A stretch of DNA of 64,000 nucleotides from Enterococcus_D entomosocium. GTDB lineage: Bacteria > Bacillota > Bacilli > Lactobacillales > Enterococcaceae. Under the pieces are notes generated by a model that saw only the letters and a list, made by a program, of their open reading frames with translations, did no database searches and was not told the DNA's origin. Both the position numbers and the translations under genes were made by a program. This document shows positions 35,112-43,617 of this stretch, one piece after another. The stretch lies in NCBI RefSeq assembly GCF_030441895.1, contig NZ_JARJAS010000019.1, one strand, 5' to 3'. Position 1 is the stretch's first letter. The number at the start of each line of letters is the position of its first letter.

Positions 35112-36863
35112 ATGGAAACAACGACACCAACAGTGAACAAAAACAAATTTAAAATGAAAGACTTTATCCACCTGATCGTCAGTGTCAATCCCAAGAAAGG
35201 CTTGTTTCTTTTAGGGATGCTCTTTAGCCTGATCACGAGTGCCGCCAGTTTGGTCGTGCCGCAGCTGACGAAAACGCTAGTCGATGCCAGCGGCACCCCC
35301 ACGTTCAGCACCTCCATGCTGGTCGTTTTGATCCTAGCCTTTGTGCTGCAATTAGGCGTAGGCACTTTAGGCGGCTTTCTCTTGCGCTATGTGGGAGAAA
35401 GTGCCGTGAAAACATTACGAGAACGACTTTGGAAACATCTGCTGCATTTGCCAGTCAGCTATTTTGATGACCATAAGTCGGGGGAAAGCAGTTCGCGACT
35501 CGTTAATGATACTTCCGTGATCAAAGAACTAGTCACCTCGCAATTTCCCAGCTTTGTCACTGGCTTGATCCAATTGGTTGGTTCGATGATCATCTTGTTT
35601 TTGATGGATTGGAAGATGGCGGCGATCATGTTCAGTGCGGTGCCTTTGATCACCTTGATCATGTGGCCGATCGGCAAGATCATGTCGAAACTAGGACGCC
35701 AACTACAAGCAGCGACTGCCGATTTCAATGCGGATGCCAGCGAAAAACTCTCAGAGATCCGTTTGATCAAAGCCAGCAACGGAGAAGCTAGTGAACAAGA
35801 AAACGGTCGGCGCAACATTGGGGCAATCTTTACCCTCGGGGTCAAGGATGCGAAAGTTAGTGCGATTTTGCAGCCAATCATGACGACGGCAATGCTGGGA
35901 TTACTCGTAGGAATCCTCGGTTATGGCGCGATCCGTGTCCAAGCCGGCACCTTGACGAGTGGCGCATTGATTGCTTTTCTACTGTATCTCTTTAATATTA
36001 TTGCGCCTGTGACGACGTTTGCGATGTTCTTTTCACAAGTCCAAAAAGCGATGGGTGCTACGGAACGGATCCAAGAAATTTTGGATACGCCGCTGGAGCC
36101 GATCCAGGCAGCACCCAAAGCCGCTATCGACGGCGCAGTCCTACGGGCAGAACAGATCGATTTCAGTTACGATCCCAAACGGCCGATTTTGCAAAACATT
36201 TCTTTTGAAGCCAAACCCAACACCGTGATTGCTTTTGCGGGACCAAGCGGCGGCGGAAAATCCACGATCTTCGCTTTACTGGAACGCTTTTATGAACCCA
36301 CCAGCGGGCGCTTGCTGATTGGTGAACAGCCGATAGCTGACATTGATCTGCAGGACTGGCGGGCACAGATCGGCTATGTTTCCCAAGACAGTGCGGTCTT
36401 TGCCGGTACGATTCGGGAAAACTTGCAATACGGATTAAGCCGAACACTGTCAGAGGAGGAATTGTGGCAAGGACTGGCATTGGCTTATGCCGATCAGTTC
36501 GTCCAAGAGTTCCCCGAAAAACTAGAAACACAAATCGGCGAACGCGGCGTCAAACTATCTGGCGGGCAAAAACAACGGATCGCCATCGCACGAGCATTCT
36601 TGCGAGACCCCAAGCTGCTGATGCTCGATGAAGCGACCGCCAGCCTAGATTCTCAGTCGGAAGAAAAGGTCCAGCGGGCGTTGGATCATCTAATGGAAGG
36701 GCGCACGACATTAGTGATCGCCCATCGCTTGTCGACCATCGTGGATGCCGATCAAATCTACTTTATAGAAAAAGGTACCATTACCGGTCAAGGTACCCAT
36801 GCAGAATTGATCAACAATCACCCGCTTTATGCTGCCTACGTGAATGAACAAATGATCAATTAA
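35112..36863 (+). CDS. ABC transporter, permease-ATPase fusion (multidrug type)
   Basis: 583-aa half-transporter of the MsbA/LmrA/BmrA exporter type. Six membrane helices (about 20-310) precede the nucleotide-binding domain: Walker A GPSGGGKST (about 390), Q-loop VSQDS, signature LSGGQKQR, Walker B LLMLDEATASLDSQ, H-loop IAHRLST. ATG at 35112 follows a GCGGAGG SD; upstream in-frame starts overlap the MarR gene. Co-transcribed with the MarR gene, so likely exports the compound sensed by that regulator. Substrate unknown. Confidence 0.93.
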   Translation: METTTPTVNKNKFKMKDFIHLIVSVNPKKGLFLLGMLFSLITSAASLVVPQLTKTLVDASGTPTFSTSMLVVLILAFVLQLGVGTLGGFLLRYVGESAVKTLRERLWKHLLHLPVSYFDDHKSGESSSRLVNDTSVIKELVTSQFPSFVTGLIQLVGSMIILFLMDWKMAAIMFSAVPLITLIMWPIGKIMSKLGRQLQAATADFNADASEKLSEIRLIKASNGEASEQENGRRNIGAIFTLGVKDAKVSAILQPIMTTAMLGLLVGILGYGAIRVQAGTLTSGALIAFLLYLFNIIAPVTTFAMFFSQVQKAMGATERIQEILDTPLEPIQAAPKAAIDGAVLRAEQIDFSYDPKRPILQNISFEAKPNTVIAFAGPSGGGKSTIFALLERFYEPTSGRLLIGEQPIADIDLQDWRAQIGYVSQDSAVFAGTIRENLQYGLSRTLSEEELWQGLALAYADQFVQEFPEKLETQIGERGVKLSGGQKQRIAIARAFLRDPKLLMLDEATASLDSQSEEKVQRALDHLMEGRTTLVIAHRLSTIVDADQIYFIEKGTITGQGTHAELINNHPLYAAYVNEQMIN

Positions 36864-36877
36864 AGAATAAAAACTAG

Positions 36878-36917
36878 AAAAAAAACTGCTTATTGATGGA
36901 TAAGCAGTTTTTTTCTA
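36878..36917. terminator. bidirectional terminator
   Basis: Stem AAAAACTGCTTAT / ATAAGCAGTTTTT around TGATGG, between the ABC gene and the minus-strand coiled-coil gene. Confidence 0.9.
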
Positions 36918-37283
36918 TTAGCCAACGGCTGAATGTTGCTTCTCTTCACGCGCCACAGGCACTTGATTCCCTCGCTGTAATTCTTTCAGCACCTGGTTTT
37001 CTGCCCGCAATAAATCCCTTTCGCTTTGGGCAGTAGCAAGCTTTCCTTGATAGACCAAGACTTCTTCTTGGTAGGTTTTGGCGGTCTTTTGGACTTCTTC
37101 TTCTAACTGATCGATTTTATGGGTCAATTCTTGATTGATCTGTTCATATTTTAGGTAAAGCTTTTGGGCATTTTCGATATTCGTTTGTTCCAAATTCGCT
37201 TTGCTGGATACTCGGGTAGCCAAATAAGTAAGTACACCAGTAATGAGTGACGGCAAGACAACTGTTACGATCGATGTATCCAT
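36918..37283 (-). CDS. membrane-anchored coiled-coil protein, unknown function
   Basis: 121 aa; I do not recognise a named family. A single N-terminal helix (about 5-24, VTVVLPSLITGVLTYLATRV) is followed by an amphipathic, heptad-patterned coiled coil (about 30-105) rich in Glu, Gln and Lys, then a short basic tail. Topology suggests an N-terminal anchor with a cytoplasmic or extracellular rod. SD GGGGGAGGATC is excellent. It is divergent from a phage-like repressor/ImmA pair, and its promoter contains two of four identical-type operators, so it is probably the regulated target. Confidence 0.7.
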   Translation of the reverse strand: MDTSIVTVVLPSLITGVLTYLATRVSSKANLEQTNIENAQKLYLKYEQINQELTHKIDQLEEEVQKTAKTYQEEVLVYQGKLATAQSERDLLRAENQVLKELQRGNQVPVAREEKQHSAVG

Positions 37284-37303
37284 GATCCTCCCCCATTCTT
37301 TTT

Positions 37304-37424
37304 GATACGATTCATATCATCTGTTTCCAGTATAAAAGATACGATTCGTATCGTCAACTGATGTGATATTTTTTATATCAAATAATACAAAAATAGATAC
37401 AAATTATATCCAACGTGCTATACT
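37304..37424. promoter_or_regulatory. divergent promoters with four GATA-N7-TATC operators
   Basis: GATA-N7-TATC occurs at 37304-37318, 37338-37352, 37365-37379 and 37396-37410. Leftward promoter: TTGACG (37352-37357), 17 bp, TATACT (37329-37334), with operator 2 (perfect arms GATACG/CGTATC) in its spacer. Rightward promoter: extended -10 TGCTATACT (core 37419-37424) with operator 4 over its -35. The layout is that of a phage-type repressor switch. Confidence 0.85.
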
Positions 37425-37446
37425 ACAAAAAAGGAGGCGATCACTC

Positions 37447-37779
37447 ATGCTTGGCGAACGGCTAAGAACACTCAGACTACGAACCAACCAAACCCAACAG
37501 CAGATCGCAGATCAGCTAGGGATCACCCGCGCAGCGTATTCGCATTTCGAAAATGATCGTAACGAACCCGATGGCGAGACCATCGTCAAACTCGCGGAGA
37601 TTTTTCAAGTATCCACCGATTTTTTATTAGGCAGACAAGTCCCGGCAGGCTTTACGCCGCCCTCTGCAAAAGTTCAAACCGTTGCGGCCCATATTGATGA
37701 TGACGTCACCGATGAGCAGATGGAAGATATCCTCAGCTACATTGAATTTATAAAACAGCGGCACGCCCAAAAGGAATGA
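37447..37779 (+). CDS. XRE/Cro-CI family repressor
   Basis: 110-aa DNA-binding protein. An N-terminal HTH (about 1-65) shows LRLRTNQTQQQIADQLGITRAAYSHFENDRNEP, then FLLGRQV and a short C-terminal helix likely for dimerisation. SD AAAGGAGG lies 8 nt ahead of ATG. It overlaps the ImmA-like gene by 4 bp (ATGA). It almost certainly binds the four GATA-N7-TATC sites upstream. No prophage genes surround it. Confidence 0.92.
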   Translation: MLGERLRTLRLRTNQTQQQIADQLGITRAAYSHFENDRNEPDGETIVKLAEIFQVSTDFLLGRQVPAGFTPPSAKVQTVAAHIDDDVTDEQMEDILSYIEFIKQRHAQKE

Positions 37780-38261
37780 TGGAAATGGATAAAGTAGAAG
37801 AACTGATGGCCGCCTACCCAGACTTGCACTTTATTTTCGATAAAAATATGCCTGATGGTCAGCAAGGATTGTACATCGATCACCATATTTACTTGAACCC
37901 TGACCAATCACAAGAAGACCTCTTGAGCACCATCGGTGAAGAAATCGGTCATTATTTGACCAGTGCTGGCGACATTACCGCCCAAGACACCAACGAAAAA
38001 CGCAAACAAGAACGCAAAGCCCGTGACATTGGTTCTGCGATCGTGGTCACGCCCTATGATATCATCGCTTGTTTTGAAGAAGGCTGCAAAACGTTGGCGG
38101 CATGCGCTGATTTTTTAGGTGTCCCCCCACAAACCTTCAAAGACGCAGTCACCTATTATGCTCGCCGCTTTGACGGTATCAAAACCGAAGAAAACTATAC
38201 CTTGTTTTTCCATATCGACGGCACGATTGAAGTTGTCAAAACCTTTGGCAATCAAGGTTAA
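37776..38261 (+). CDS. ImmA/IrrE-type metallopeptidase-like protein
   Basis: 161-aa partner of the repressor. The zinc-site motif appears as GEEIGHYLTSAG (about 62-73): EEIGH replaces the canonical HExxH, with the first His changed to Glu, as in several phage-encoded Cro/CI-linked ImmA relatives. A second helix with DIGSAIVVTPYDIIACFEEG follows. In ICEBs1 and some phages ImmA cleaves the linked repressor to derepress the module. Whether this variant is catalytic is uncertain. Overlaps the repressor gene by 4 bp; terminator follows. Confidence 0.85.
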   Translation: MMEMDKVEELMAAYPDLHFIFDKNMPDGQQGLYIDHHIYLNPDQSQEDLLSTIGEEIGHYLTSAGDITAQDTNEKRKQERKARDIGSAIVVTPYDIIACFEEGCKTLAACADFLGVPPQTFKDAVTYYARRFDGIKTEENYTLFFHIDGTIEVVKTFGNQG

Positions 38262-38277
38262 GCCTTTTTTGCACAAA

Positions 38278-38328
38278 AACAGACGTTCCTTTCCTGCTGC
38301 TAAATTCAGCGTTTACGGAACGTCTGTT
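38278..38328. terminator. bidirectional terminator
   Basis: Perfect stem AACAGACGTTCC / GGAACGTCTGTT with a 27-nt loop, T run on the plus side, A run on the minus side. Serves the ImmA gene and the convergent phosphoesterase gene. Confidence 0.9.
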
Positions 38329-38330
38329 TT

Positions 38331-39143
38331 TTATCCTTGCATGTTGACCCGCATCAATACGCGGTTCGGTCGATAGTTTTCTGAGGATTGATGAACCAGC
38401 GCGCCTTCCTCAAAACGATACAAATTGTATCCATAGCGTTCTTCAAAACGGACCATCCCCTCGCCTTCATCTTCCCCGACAAACGACATACTTGCCACAG
38501 TATAGTAAGGAATCCCTGCGATCGTTCCCGTAAATGCATGATGGGTATGTCCACTGAGAATACAAGAGATCTGATACTGCTGCAATAATGCCACCAAACG
38601 ATTGGCACCGGCCCATGCCGGCGTGCTTGCTTGATAAGGCAACAAATGATGGTGCGTCACAAAAACGATCTTTTTCTCTTTGAGCTGCGCCAGCGTGGCT
38701 TGCAGCCATTCAAACTGTCGTTCATCTACGATACCGTCGGCATAGCCATAGCAGGAATTATCGAAAGTCACGATCGCCAATGTCTCCGTTTCATAGACTT
38801 GATTAAAAGGCGTATCACTGGCCGTTTCAACTGACTTACCTTGCCAGCCTTGGCGAAAATGCCGTTTGATATCGTGATTACCTAGCGTTACCACGATCGG
38901 CACTGAGCCAAAGGCTTTTTCTAAATATTGCTTCAAAGAGGCATAATCGGCAGGCGCGCCATCTTCGGTCAAATCGCCACTGATCACCACCAAATCGATC
39001 GCCCCTCGCGCCTTGGCATCTTGGATACACTCTTCAAGAGGAATCAAGGGATTTTGCATGGCTGCCAGCATTCCTTGATACCCTTCCTCACAAGGCAGGT
39101 AACTTTCTCGAAAATGGATATCTGATATATGCAATATATTCAT
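38331..39143 (-). CDS. calcineurin-like metallophosphoesterase (class III phosphodiesterase type)
   Basis: 270-aa two-metal hydrolase. Motifs in order: DIHF (metal ligands, about 8-11), VVISGDLTEDG (about 52-62), LGNHD (about 91-95), THHHL (about 145) and SGHTHHAF (about 185-192). The set matches the CpdA/GpdQ group that cleaves phosphodiesters such as cyclic nucleotides or glycerophosphodiesters. It follows a phosphonate-type permease by only 4 bp, so it is the last gene of a PhnCDE operon and likely processes the imported compound. Confidence 0.9.
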   Translation of the reverse strand: MNILHISDIHFRESYLPCEEGYQGMLAAMQNPLIPLEECIQDAKARGAIDLVVISGDLTEDGAPADYASLKQYLEKAFGSVPIVVTLGNHDIKRHFRQGWQGKSVETASDTPFNQVYETETLAIVTFDNSCYGYADGIVDERQFEWLQATLAQLKEKKIVFVTHHHLLPYQASTPAWAGANRLVALLQQYQISCILSGHTHHAFTGTIAGIPYYTVASMSFVGEDEGEGMVRFEERYGYNLYRFEEGALVHQSSENYRPNRVLMRVNMQG

Positions 39144-39147
39144 AGGT

Positions 39148-39930
39148 TTATCTCAATTTCTTTCTGATGATTCCAGTCAACTGGTCTAATAAGAAGACGG
39201 TCACAACGACGCCCAACAAAATAATACTTACCTTGCTCCAGGTTCTGGTTTGAATAGCAAAAATCAATGGTGCACCGATCCCGCCAGCACCGACTAACCC
39301 TAACGTTGCCGCACTGCGGACCGCAATTTCAAAATGATTCAATGCAAAGGAACTATAGATGGGTGCTAAGTAAGGGACCCGCACGAAAAACATCGTCTGC
39401 CAAAAGTTGGCACCAACTGCTTGCATCTCTTCCGTCAAGCGCTCATCCATGGCTTCCATTTCTTCCGTGAACAGCTTGCCCAGCATACCGATCTGGTGGA
39501 CACCGATCGCCATAACCCCAGCGAAAGGTCCCGGACCTACCACACGGACAAAAATAATCGCATAAACTAGCTCTGGAAATGCCCGCAAGATATTGCAGAT
39601 CATTTTGCCGATCTTCGCGACCCACGGCGCAGAAGACCATAGGTTGGCGGCACTCAGCAAGGTCACCGGTATCGCGCAGACTGTTGCGATCATCGTTCCT
39701 AGACAGGCGATCCCGATCGTCAGTAACAATAAGCTCCACAGATCCTCCCCGCTACCGTCGTAAAAGAAAGACCAGTCTGGCTGACTCAACCCTTGCAGGA
39801 CATCTCTTCCCATCGCTAAGGAAAAAGTACTCAATCCGGAATAATCCAGCGTCGCTGCAGATAATGCCAGTAAGATAGCAAAGAGTCCCCATAACAGCCA
39901 AGTCGTTTTCTTCACTTCTCTGATCATCAT
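39148..39930 (-). CDS. phnE: PhnE-type ABC permease 2
   Basis: 260-aa membrane permease with about six helices and the EAA loop around LTEEMQAVGANFWQTMFFVRVP (split across about 150-172). Pairs with the other permease to form the channel of a phosphonate or phosphite importer. Starts within the end of the adjacent permease gene (4-bp overlap), indicating coupling. Substrate not determinable. Confidence 0.9.
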   Translation of the reverse strand: MMIREVKKTTWLLWGLFAILLALSAATLDYSGLSTFSLAMGRDVLQGLSQPDWSFFYDGSGEDLWSLLLLTIGIACLGTMIATVCAIPVTLLSAANLWSSAPWVAKIGKMICNILRAFPELVYAIIFVRVVGPGPFAGVMAIGVHQIGMLGKLFTEEMEAMDERLTEEMQAVGANFWQTMFFVRVPYLAPIYSSFALNHFEIAVRSAATLGLVGAGGIGAPLIFAIQTRTWSKVSIILLGVVVTVFLLDQLTGIIRKKLR

Positions 39931-40706
39931 AGGAATGACCTCCTTACCCGCTCACTTAGAAAATCAACGATCGCTACCGTTAGCAAAATCGTCAAGATAA
40001 TGATCGAGACCCGTTCATAATTCAACAATGCCAATGAGGCGTTCAAGATGACCCCGATCCCGCCGGCACCAACATATCCTAACACCGTCGAAGCTCGAAC
40101 ATTGACTTCAAAGGCATAAAAAGTATAGCTGGCAAACTGGCTGATGACTTGAGGTATGATCGCCCAAACAGTCACTTGAAATTTATTTGCCCCTACCGCC
40201 GCCGCTGCTTCGATTGGCGCAAAATCAATGGTTTCGATCGCTTGGAACATCAGCTGTGAAACCATCCCAAAGGTAAAGACCGCGATGGTCAAAACACCAG
40301 TGGCTTCACCGATCCCAAAAATCGCTACGAACAATGCCGCCAACAATAAATTGGGGATCGTCCGCACCAGACCTAAGAGAAAACGCATCGGCACAGAGAC
40401 CCACCGGCTTTCTGTCACGACTGTCGTCGCCAACAGACTCACCGGTATCGCTGCGACTACTCCTAAAACAGTTCCTAAAAAGGACATTTGCAATGTCTTG
40501 ATCAAGGGCATCATCAGTTGCGGTAAATAACTAAAATCCGGATGCAAAAATCGAGCCATGAAAGCCGTCATCTGGCTTCGATTCGACCACACTTGTGCAA
40601 AATCAGCCCCCGTGATCCAGGCACTGCTTTGAAAAAAGAGCAGCAATAAAAGAATCAGCAGCAGGTGTTTGTACCAATTAAAATGAACTGTTTCTTTCAG
40701 TTTCAT
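39927..40706 (-). CDS. phnE: PhnE-type ABC permease 1
   Basis: 259-aa partner permease with about six helices. The EAA-like loop lies around PIEAAAAVGANKFQVTVWAII. ATG at 40706 has a GGAGAA SD; longer in-frame starts would overlap phnC more deeply. It overlaps the ATPase gene by 29 bp and the other permease by 4 bp. Confidence 0.9.
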   Translation of the reverse strand: MKLKETVHFNWYKHLLLILLLLLFFQSSAWITGADFAQVWSNRSQMTAFMARFLHPDFSYLPQLMMPLIKTLQMSFLGTVLGVVAAIPVSLLATTVVTESRWVSVPMRFLLGLVRTIPNLLLAALFVAIFGIGEATGVLTIAVFTFGMVSQLMFQAIETIDFAPIEAAAAVGANKFQVTVWAIIPQVISQFASYTFYAFEVNVRASTVLGYVGAGGIGVILNASLALLNYERVSIIILTILLTVAIVDFLSERVRRSFL

Positions 40707-41469
40707 CGATTTCTCCTGCCTTTTCTTCAAAAATTGCTTTCCCATAGATTTGTTCTAAACGCTGATCCGTCAAAGCGGCTACGTTGCCGTCAAAAACGAT
40801 TGCACCTGCTTTTAAGGCAATGATCCTTGTTGCATACTGACGAGCCAAGGGAATCGAATGCAGATTGATGACAATCGTTTTGCCCATTTCTTGATTGATC
40901 TTCTTCAAATCCTCCATCACTTTCTCTGTGGTGATGGGATCTAGCGATGCCACGGGTTCATCTGCTAAAATCACTGGTGCTTGTTGGACCAAGGCACGGG
41001 CGATGGATACCCGCTGCTGTTGCCCACCACTCAACTGGTCGCTTCTCGTTTGCAGTTTGTCTGACAAGCCGACAGTCGCTAGTGCTTCTTTCGTTCTTTC
41101 GTAGTCTTCTTTCGTAAACAACCCTAAAATACTTTTCCATGTCCCGTAATACCCCAAACGACCAGATAGCACATTCTTTTGGACAGTACTACGTTTGACC
41201 AAATTGAAGCTTTGGGAGATCAATCCGATTTGTCGGCGAATCAAGCGCAATTCTTTTTTATTGGCTTTCGTGACTGATTTGCCATCTACCCGGATATCTC
41301 CTTCAGTGATTGGCACTAAGCGATTGATCGAGCGCAAAAAGGTACTCTTACCAGCACCGCTCAAACCAATGATTGCCACAAATTCTCCTTGTTCAATCGT
41401 TACATCTATGTTCTGTAATCCTTTGACCCCATTCGGGTAGACTTTGGATACATTCTCAAAAGTTATCAT
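40678..41469 (-). CDS. phnC: PhnC-type ABC ATPase
   Basis: 263-aa nucleotide-binding subunit. Walker A GLSGAGKST (about 35-43), Q-loop LISQSFNLV, signature LSGGQQQRVSIARAL, Walker B VILADEPVASLDP and H-loop INLHSIPLA are all present. Energises uptake of a phosphonate-like ligand delivered by the lipoprotein encoded upstream. SD AGAAGAC-type is weak. In one unit with the permeases. Confidence 0.93.
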   Translation of the reverse strand: MITFENVSKVYPNGVKGLQNIDVTIEQGEFVAIIGLSGAGKSTFLRSINRLVPITEGDIRVDGKSVTKANKKELRLIRRQIGLISQSFNLVKRSTVQKNVLSGRLGYYGTWKSILGLFTKEDYERTKEALATVGLSDKLQTRSDQLSGGQQQRVSIARALVQQAPVILADEPVASLDPITTEKVMEDLKKINQEMGKTIVINLHSIPLARQYATRIIALKAGAIVFDGNVAALTDQRLEQIYGKAIFEEKAGEIDETERNSSF

Positions 41470-41629
41470 CTGTCTTCTCCATTATGTAGGGACCGCGGCA
41501 AAGTTTCCCCAATCGGTCACGGTCTATCTCACTAAAAAATGCACTGATACTGCGTATTCCACCTATTCCCCTAGTAAATCGCTGCACATCTCCGTGTCCC
41601 GTTATCCTTCTACCGCAATCCCTGATTTT
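41470..41629. other. spacer between phnD and phnC
   Basis: 160 bp on the transcribed strand with no ORF of note. No clear terminator or promoter; partial termination here could set a high binding-protein to ATPase ratio. Confidence 0.4.
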
Positions 41630-42562
41630 TTACTCTGCTGCTCGTTTAGTATAGTCGCGAATGGTATCGTAAGCAGAATCAGCTGCTTCTTCATACCCTT
41701 GGTGTCCCCACAAGCTCATTGCTTCGGCGCCTTCTTCATCGTCTGCCATATTCAAGAACACTTCTTTGATCTGCTCTTTTAGTTCAGCATCCATCGTCGG
41801 TTGAACGGCAATGGCGTCATTCGGGATGTCCCCTTCGGTTAAGTAAAGAACTTTTAGATCTTCGAATAAATCGTTATCTGGGAAGCTTGAAGCAAAGACA
41901 TTCCGTGCCCCTTGAAACACAAAGGCGGCATCCATCTGACCATTCAAGACTGCAGTGATCTCACTTGGAATATCGTTCACCGTCGTTAATGTAGCATCCG
42001 TCGTTGGATCAACTCCTGCATCTTTCAACTCGGCAACTGGGTAAATATAGCCGCTGGCAGAGTTCGGACTCAATGTAGCGATTTTTTTCCCTTTTAAGTC
42101 CGTCAATTCTGTCATATCGCTATCCGCACGTACCAAGATCTCCCCTTTGAAGGTATTGGTTTTTTCCCCTTCTAATGGCAAGCCGGTCTCTGGATCATAG
42201 GCACCTAATTGAGAAGTCAAAATCGCTTCTGCTGCATCCATATCTTTGGCTTGAACATAAGCGGCTGGCGGCATGATCCCTAAATCAACTTGTCCAGAAG
42301 CCATCGCTTCTACGATCGTCGAATAATCCGTTGCTAACGTTACTTCTACTTCACGGTCTAATTTTTTTGATAAATACTCAGCAAACGGTTTTGCTTTGGC
42401 TTGCATCGAGCCGTCATTATTGGTCGGTACGAATTGTACCACCAGCTTTTCTTTTTCGGCTGCGGCACTGCTGTCGCTGCTGCTGCTCCCATTCCCACAG
42501 CCGGTCAATGCTGCAACTAACGCAATTCCTAACATTCCTTTAACAATTCGTTTCAATGGCAT
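41630..42562 (-). CDS. phnD: PhnD-type phosphonate/phosphite-binding lipoprotein
   Basis: 310-aa extracytoplasmic binding protein. The N-terminal signal peptide ends in a lipobox (LTGC, Cys about residue 22) followed by a Ser-rich linker. PhnD-like landmarks include LVVQFVPTNNDGSMQAKAKPF and GQVDLGIMPPAAYV. Family members bind phosphonates, phosphite or other organophosphates. First gene of the unit and divergent from a Crp-type regulator. Confidence 0.92.
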   Translation of the reverse strand: MPLKRIVKGMLGIALVAALTGCGNGSSSSDSSAAAEKEKLVVQFVPTNNDGSMQAKAKPFAEYLSKKLDREVEVTLATDYSTIVEAMASGQVDLGIMPPAAYVQAKDMDAAEAILTSQLGAYDPETGLPLEGEKTNTFKGEILVRADSDMTELTDLKGKKIATLSPNSASGYIYPVAELKDAGVDPTTDATLTTVNDIPSEITAVLNGQMDAAFVFQGARNVFASSFPDNDLFEDLKVLYLTEGDIPNDAIAVQPTMDAELKEQIKEVFLNMADDEEGAEAMSLWGHQGYEEAADSAYDTIRDYTKRAAE

Positions 42563-42602
42563 TTTTTCTCCTCCTAATGGTTTGAAGCTTTCTTACATTC
42601 AA

Positions 42603-42608
42603 ATCATA
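42603..42608 (-). promoter_or_regulatory. phnD promoter -10
   Basis: Minus strand extended -10 TGGTATGAT (core 42603-42608); no good -35, as expected for an activator-dependent promoter. A near-palindrome GACACATGTC lies upstream (about 42633-42642). Confidence 0.45.
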
Positions 42609-42697
42609 CCAAGTATCCCTTCAAAATGAAGTGACACATGTCCTATTTTACCTTATTTTTACATACAATTTACATTAGTTTTTATTTATCGTTCGTG

Positions 42698-42726
42698 TTG
42701 AGTCAAAAGGGGAACTAAGCTATACT
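42698..42726 (+). promoter_or_regulatory. promoter of the divergent Crp-type regulator
   Basis: TTGAGT (42698-42703), 17-bp spacer, TATACT (42721-42726). Confidence 0.7.
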
Positions 42727-42758
42727 TAAAGAAAACCATTCAGGAGTGGCTGATTCCC

Positions 42759-43430
42759 ATGAAAAAAATCGATGATACCGCACGCCTCAGTAATTACATT
42801 GACACATACGATCTGCAATCTTATATGGACAATGATTTGTTAGCGATGGCCACTTTGCATTCCTTTGAAAAAGAAGAGCACCTGATTCGAACGGGCACGC
42901 CTTCTGAATACTTGTATTTTCTCGTGGAAGGAACCGTGATGGTCTATTCCTTCTCTTCGGATACCCAAACGATTTGTATTGATTACGCCAAGCCGGCTGC
43001 ACCTTTAGGGGAAGCTTCCTCTTTATGGGAACTCTTGCCGAAAAGCAGTGTTAAAGCCGCTTCTGCTTGCGTCTGCGTCTGCATCCCTTTGAATCGCTAC
43101 CGCAGCACCTTGCAACAAGACGTCCGCTTTTTGCAAACCATCTGTCAGTTGCTCAGTTCCCGCTTGAATTCGGGGATCAACTTAGCGAATTCATTGACGG
43201 AACCTGTAGAGACACGGTTGGCCAAATTTATTCTTGCGCATCAAGAAAACCAACACTTTTCCTTTCAGTTAACCACCTGTGCCGCAATCTTGAATGTCAG
43301 CTATCGCCACCTGCTGCGAACCTTTACCAGCTTTCGTGAAGACAAGCTGATCGAAAAACAAAAACAGGGCTATGCAATTCTCGATTTCCCCGCTTTAGAG
43401 TCGCTTGCCGAAAATTTAAGCCATGTATAA
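42759..43430 (+). CDS. Crp/Fnr-family regulator (YeiL-like)
   Basis: 223-aa regulator: N-terminal cNMP-like barrel (about 20-125) with the hairpin EYLYFLVEGTVMVYSF, a dimerisation helix, and a C-terminal HTH (ILNVSYRHLLRTFTSFREDKLI). A Cys cluster, SACVCVCIP (about residues 106-114), lies at the end of the barrel; it could be redox-active, though not in an Fnr arrangement. Divergent from phnD, so likely controls the Phn operon. Confidence 0.85.
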   Translation: MKKIDDTARLSNYIDTYDLQSYMDNDLLAMATLHSFEKEEHLIRTGTPSEYLYFLVEGTVMVYSFSSDTQTICIDYAKPAAPLGEASSLWELLPKSSVKAASACVCVCIPLNRYRSTLQQDVRFLQTICQLLSSRLNSGINLANSLTEPVETRLAKFILAHQENQHFSFQLTTCAAILNVSYRHLLRTFTSFREDKLIEKQKQGYAILDFPALESLAENLSHV

Positions 43431-43570
43431 GGAGCAGCCCATAAGAATGTTCGGATTTTCCCTGAGTACGCGTTCCTGCTGTTGGTCTTGCCCTTAACTA
43501 GCGCTGTGACAAGCATTCTCCACCGAAGAAGGCAAGCGAGACCGGCAACTGCGCCTTATTTTCTTACAAA

Positions 43571-43614
43571 AAACCCGATCCTTGCTGATATTCAGTCGAG
43601 GATCGGGTTTCTTT
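43571..43614. terminator. bidirectional terminator
   Basis: Perfect stem AAACCCGATCCT / AGGATCGGGTTT with a 16-nt loop; A/T runs on both sides. Serves the Crp-type gene and the PTS gene. Confidence 0.9.
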
Positions 43615-43617
43615 TGC

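Noticed and set aside
37304..38261. Remnant prophage
   Set aside because: The repressor/ImmA pair looks phage-derived, but no integrase, att repeats, structural or lysis genes adjoin it; neighbours are ordinary chromosomal genes.
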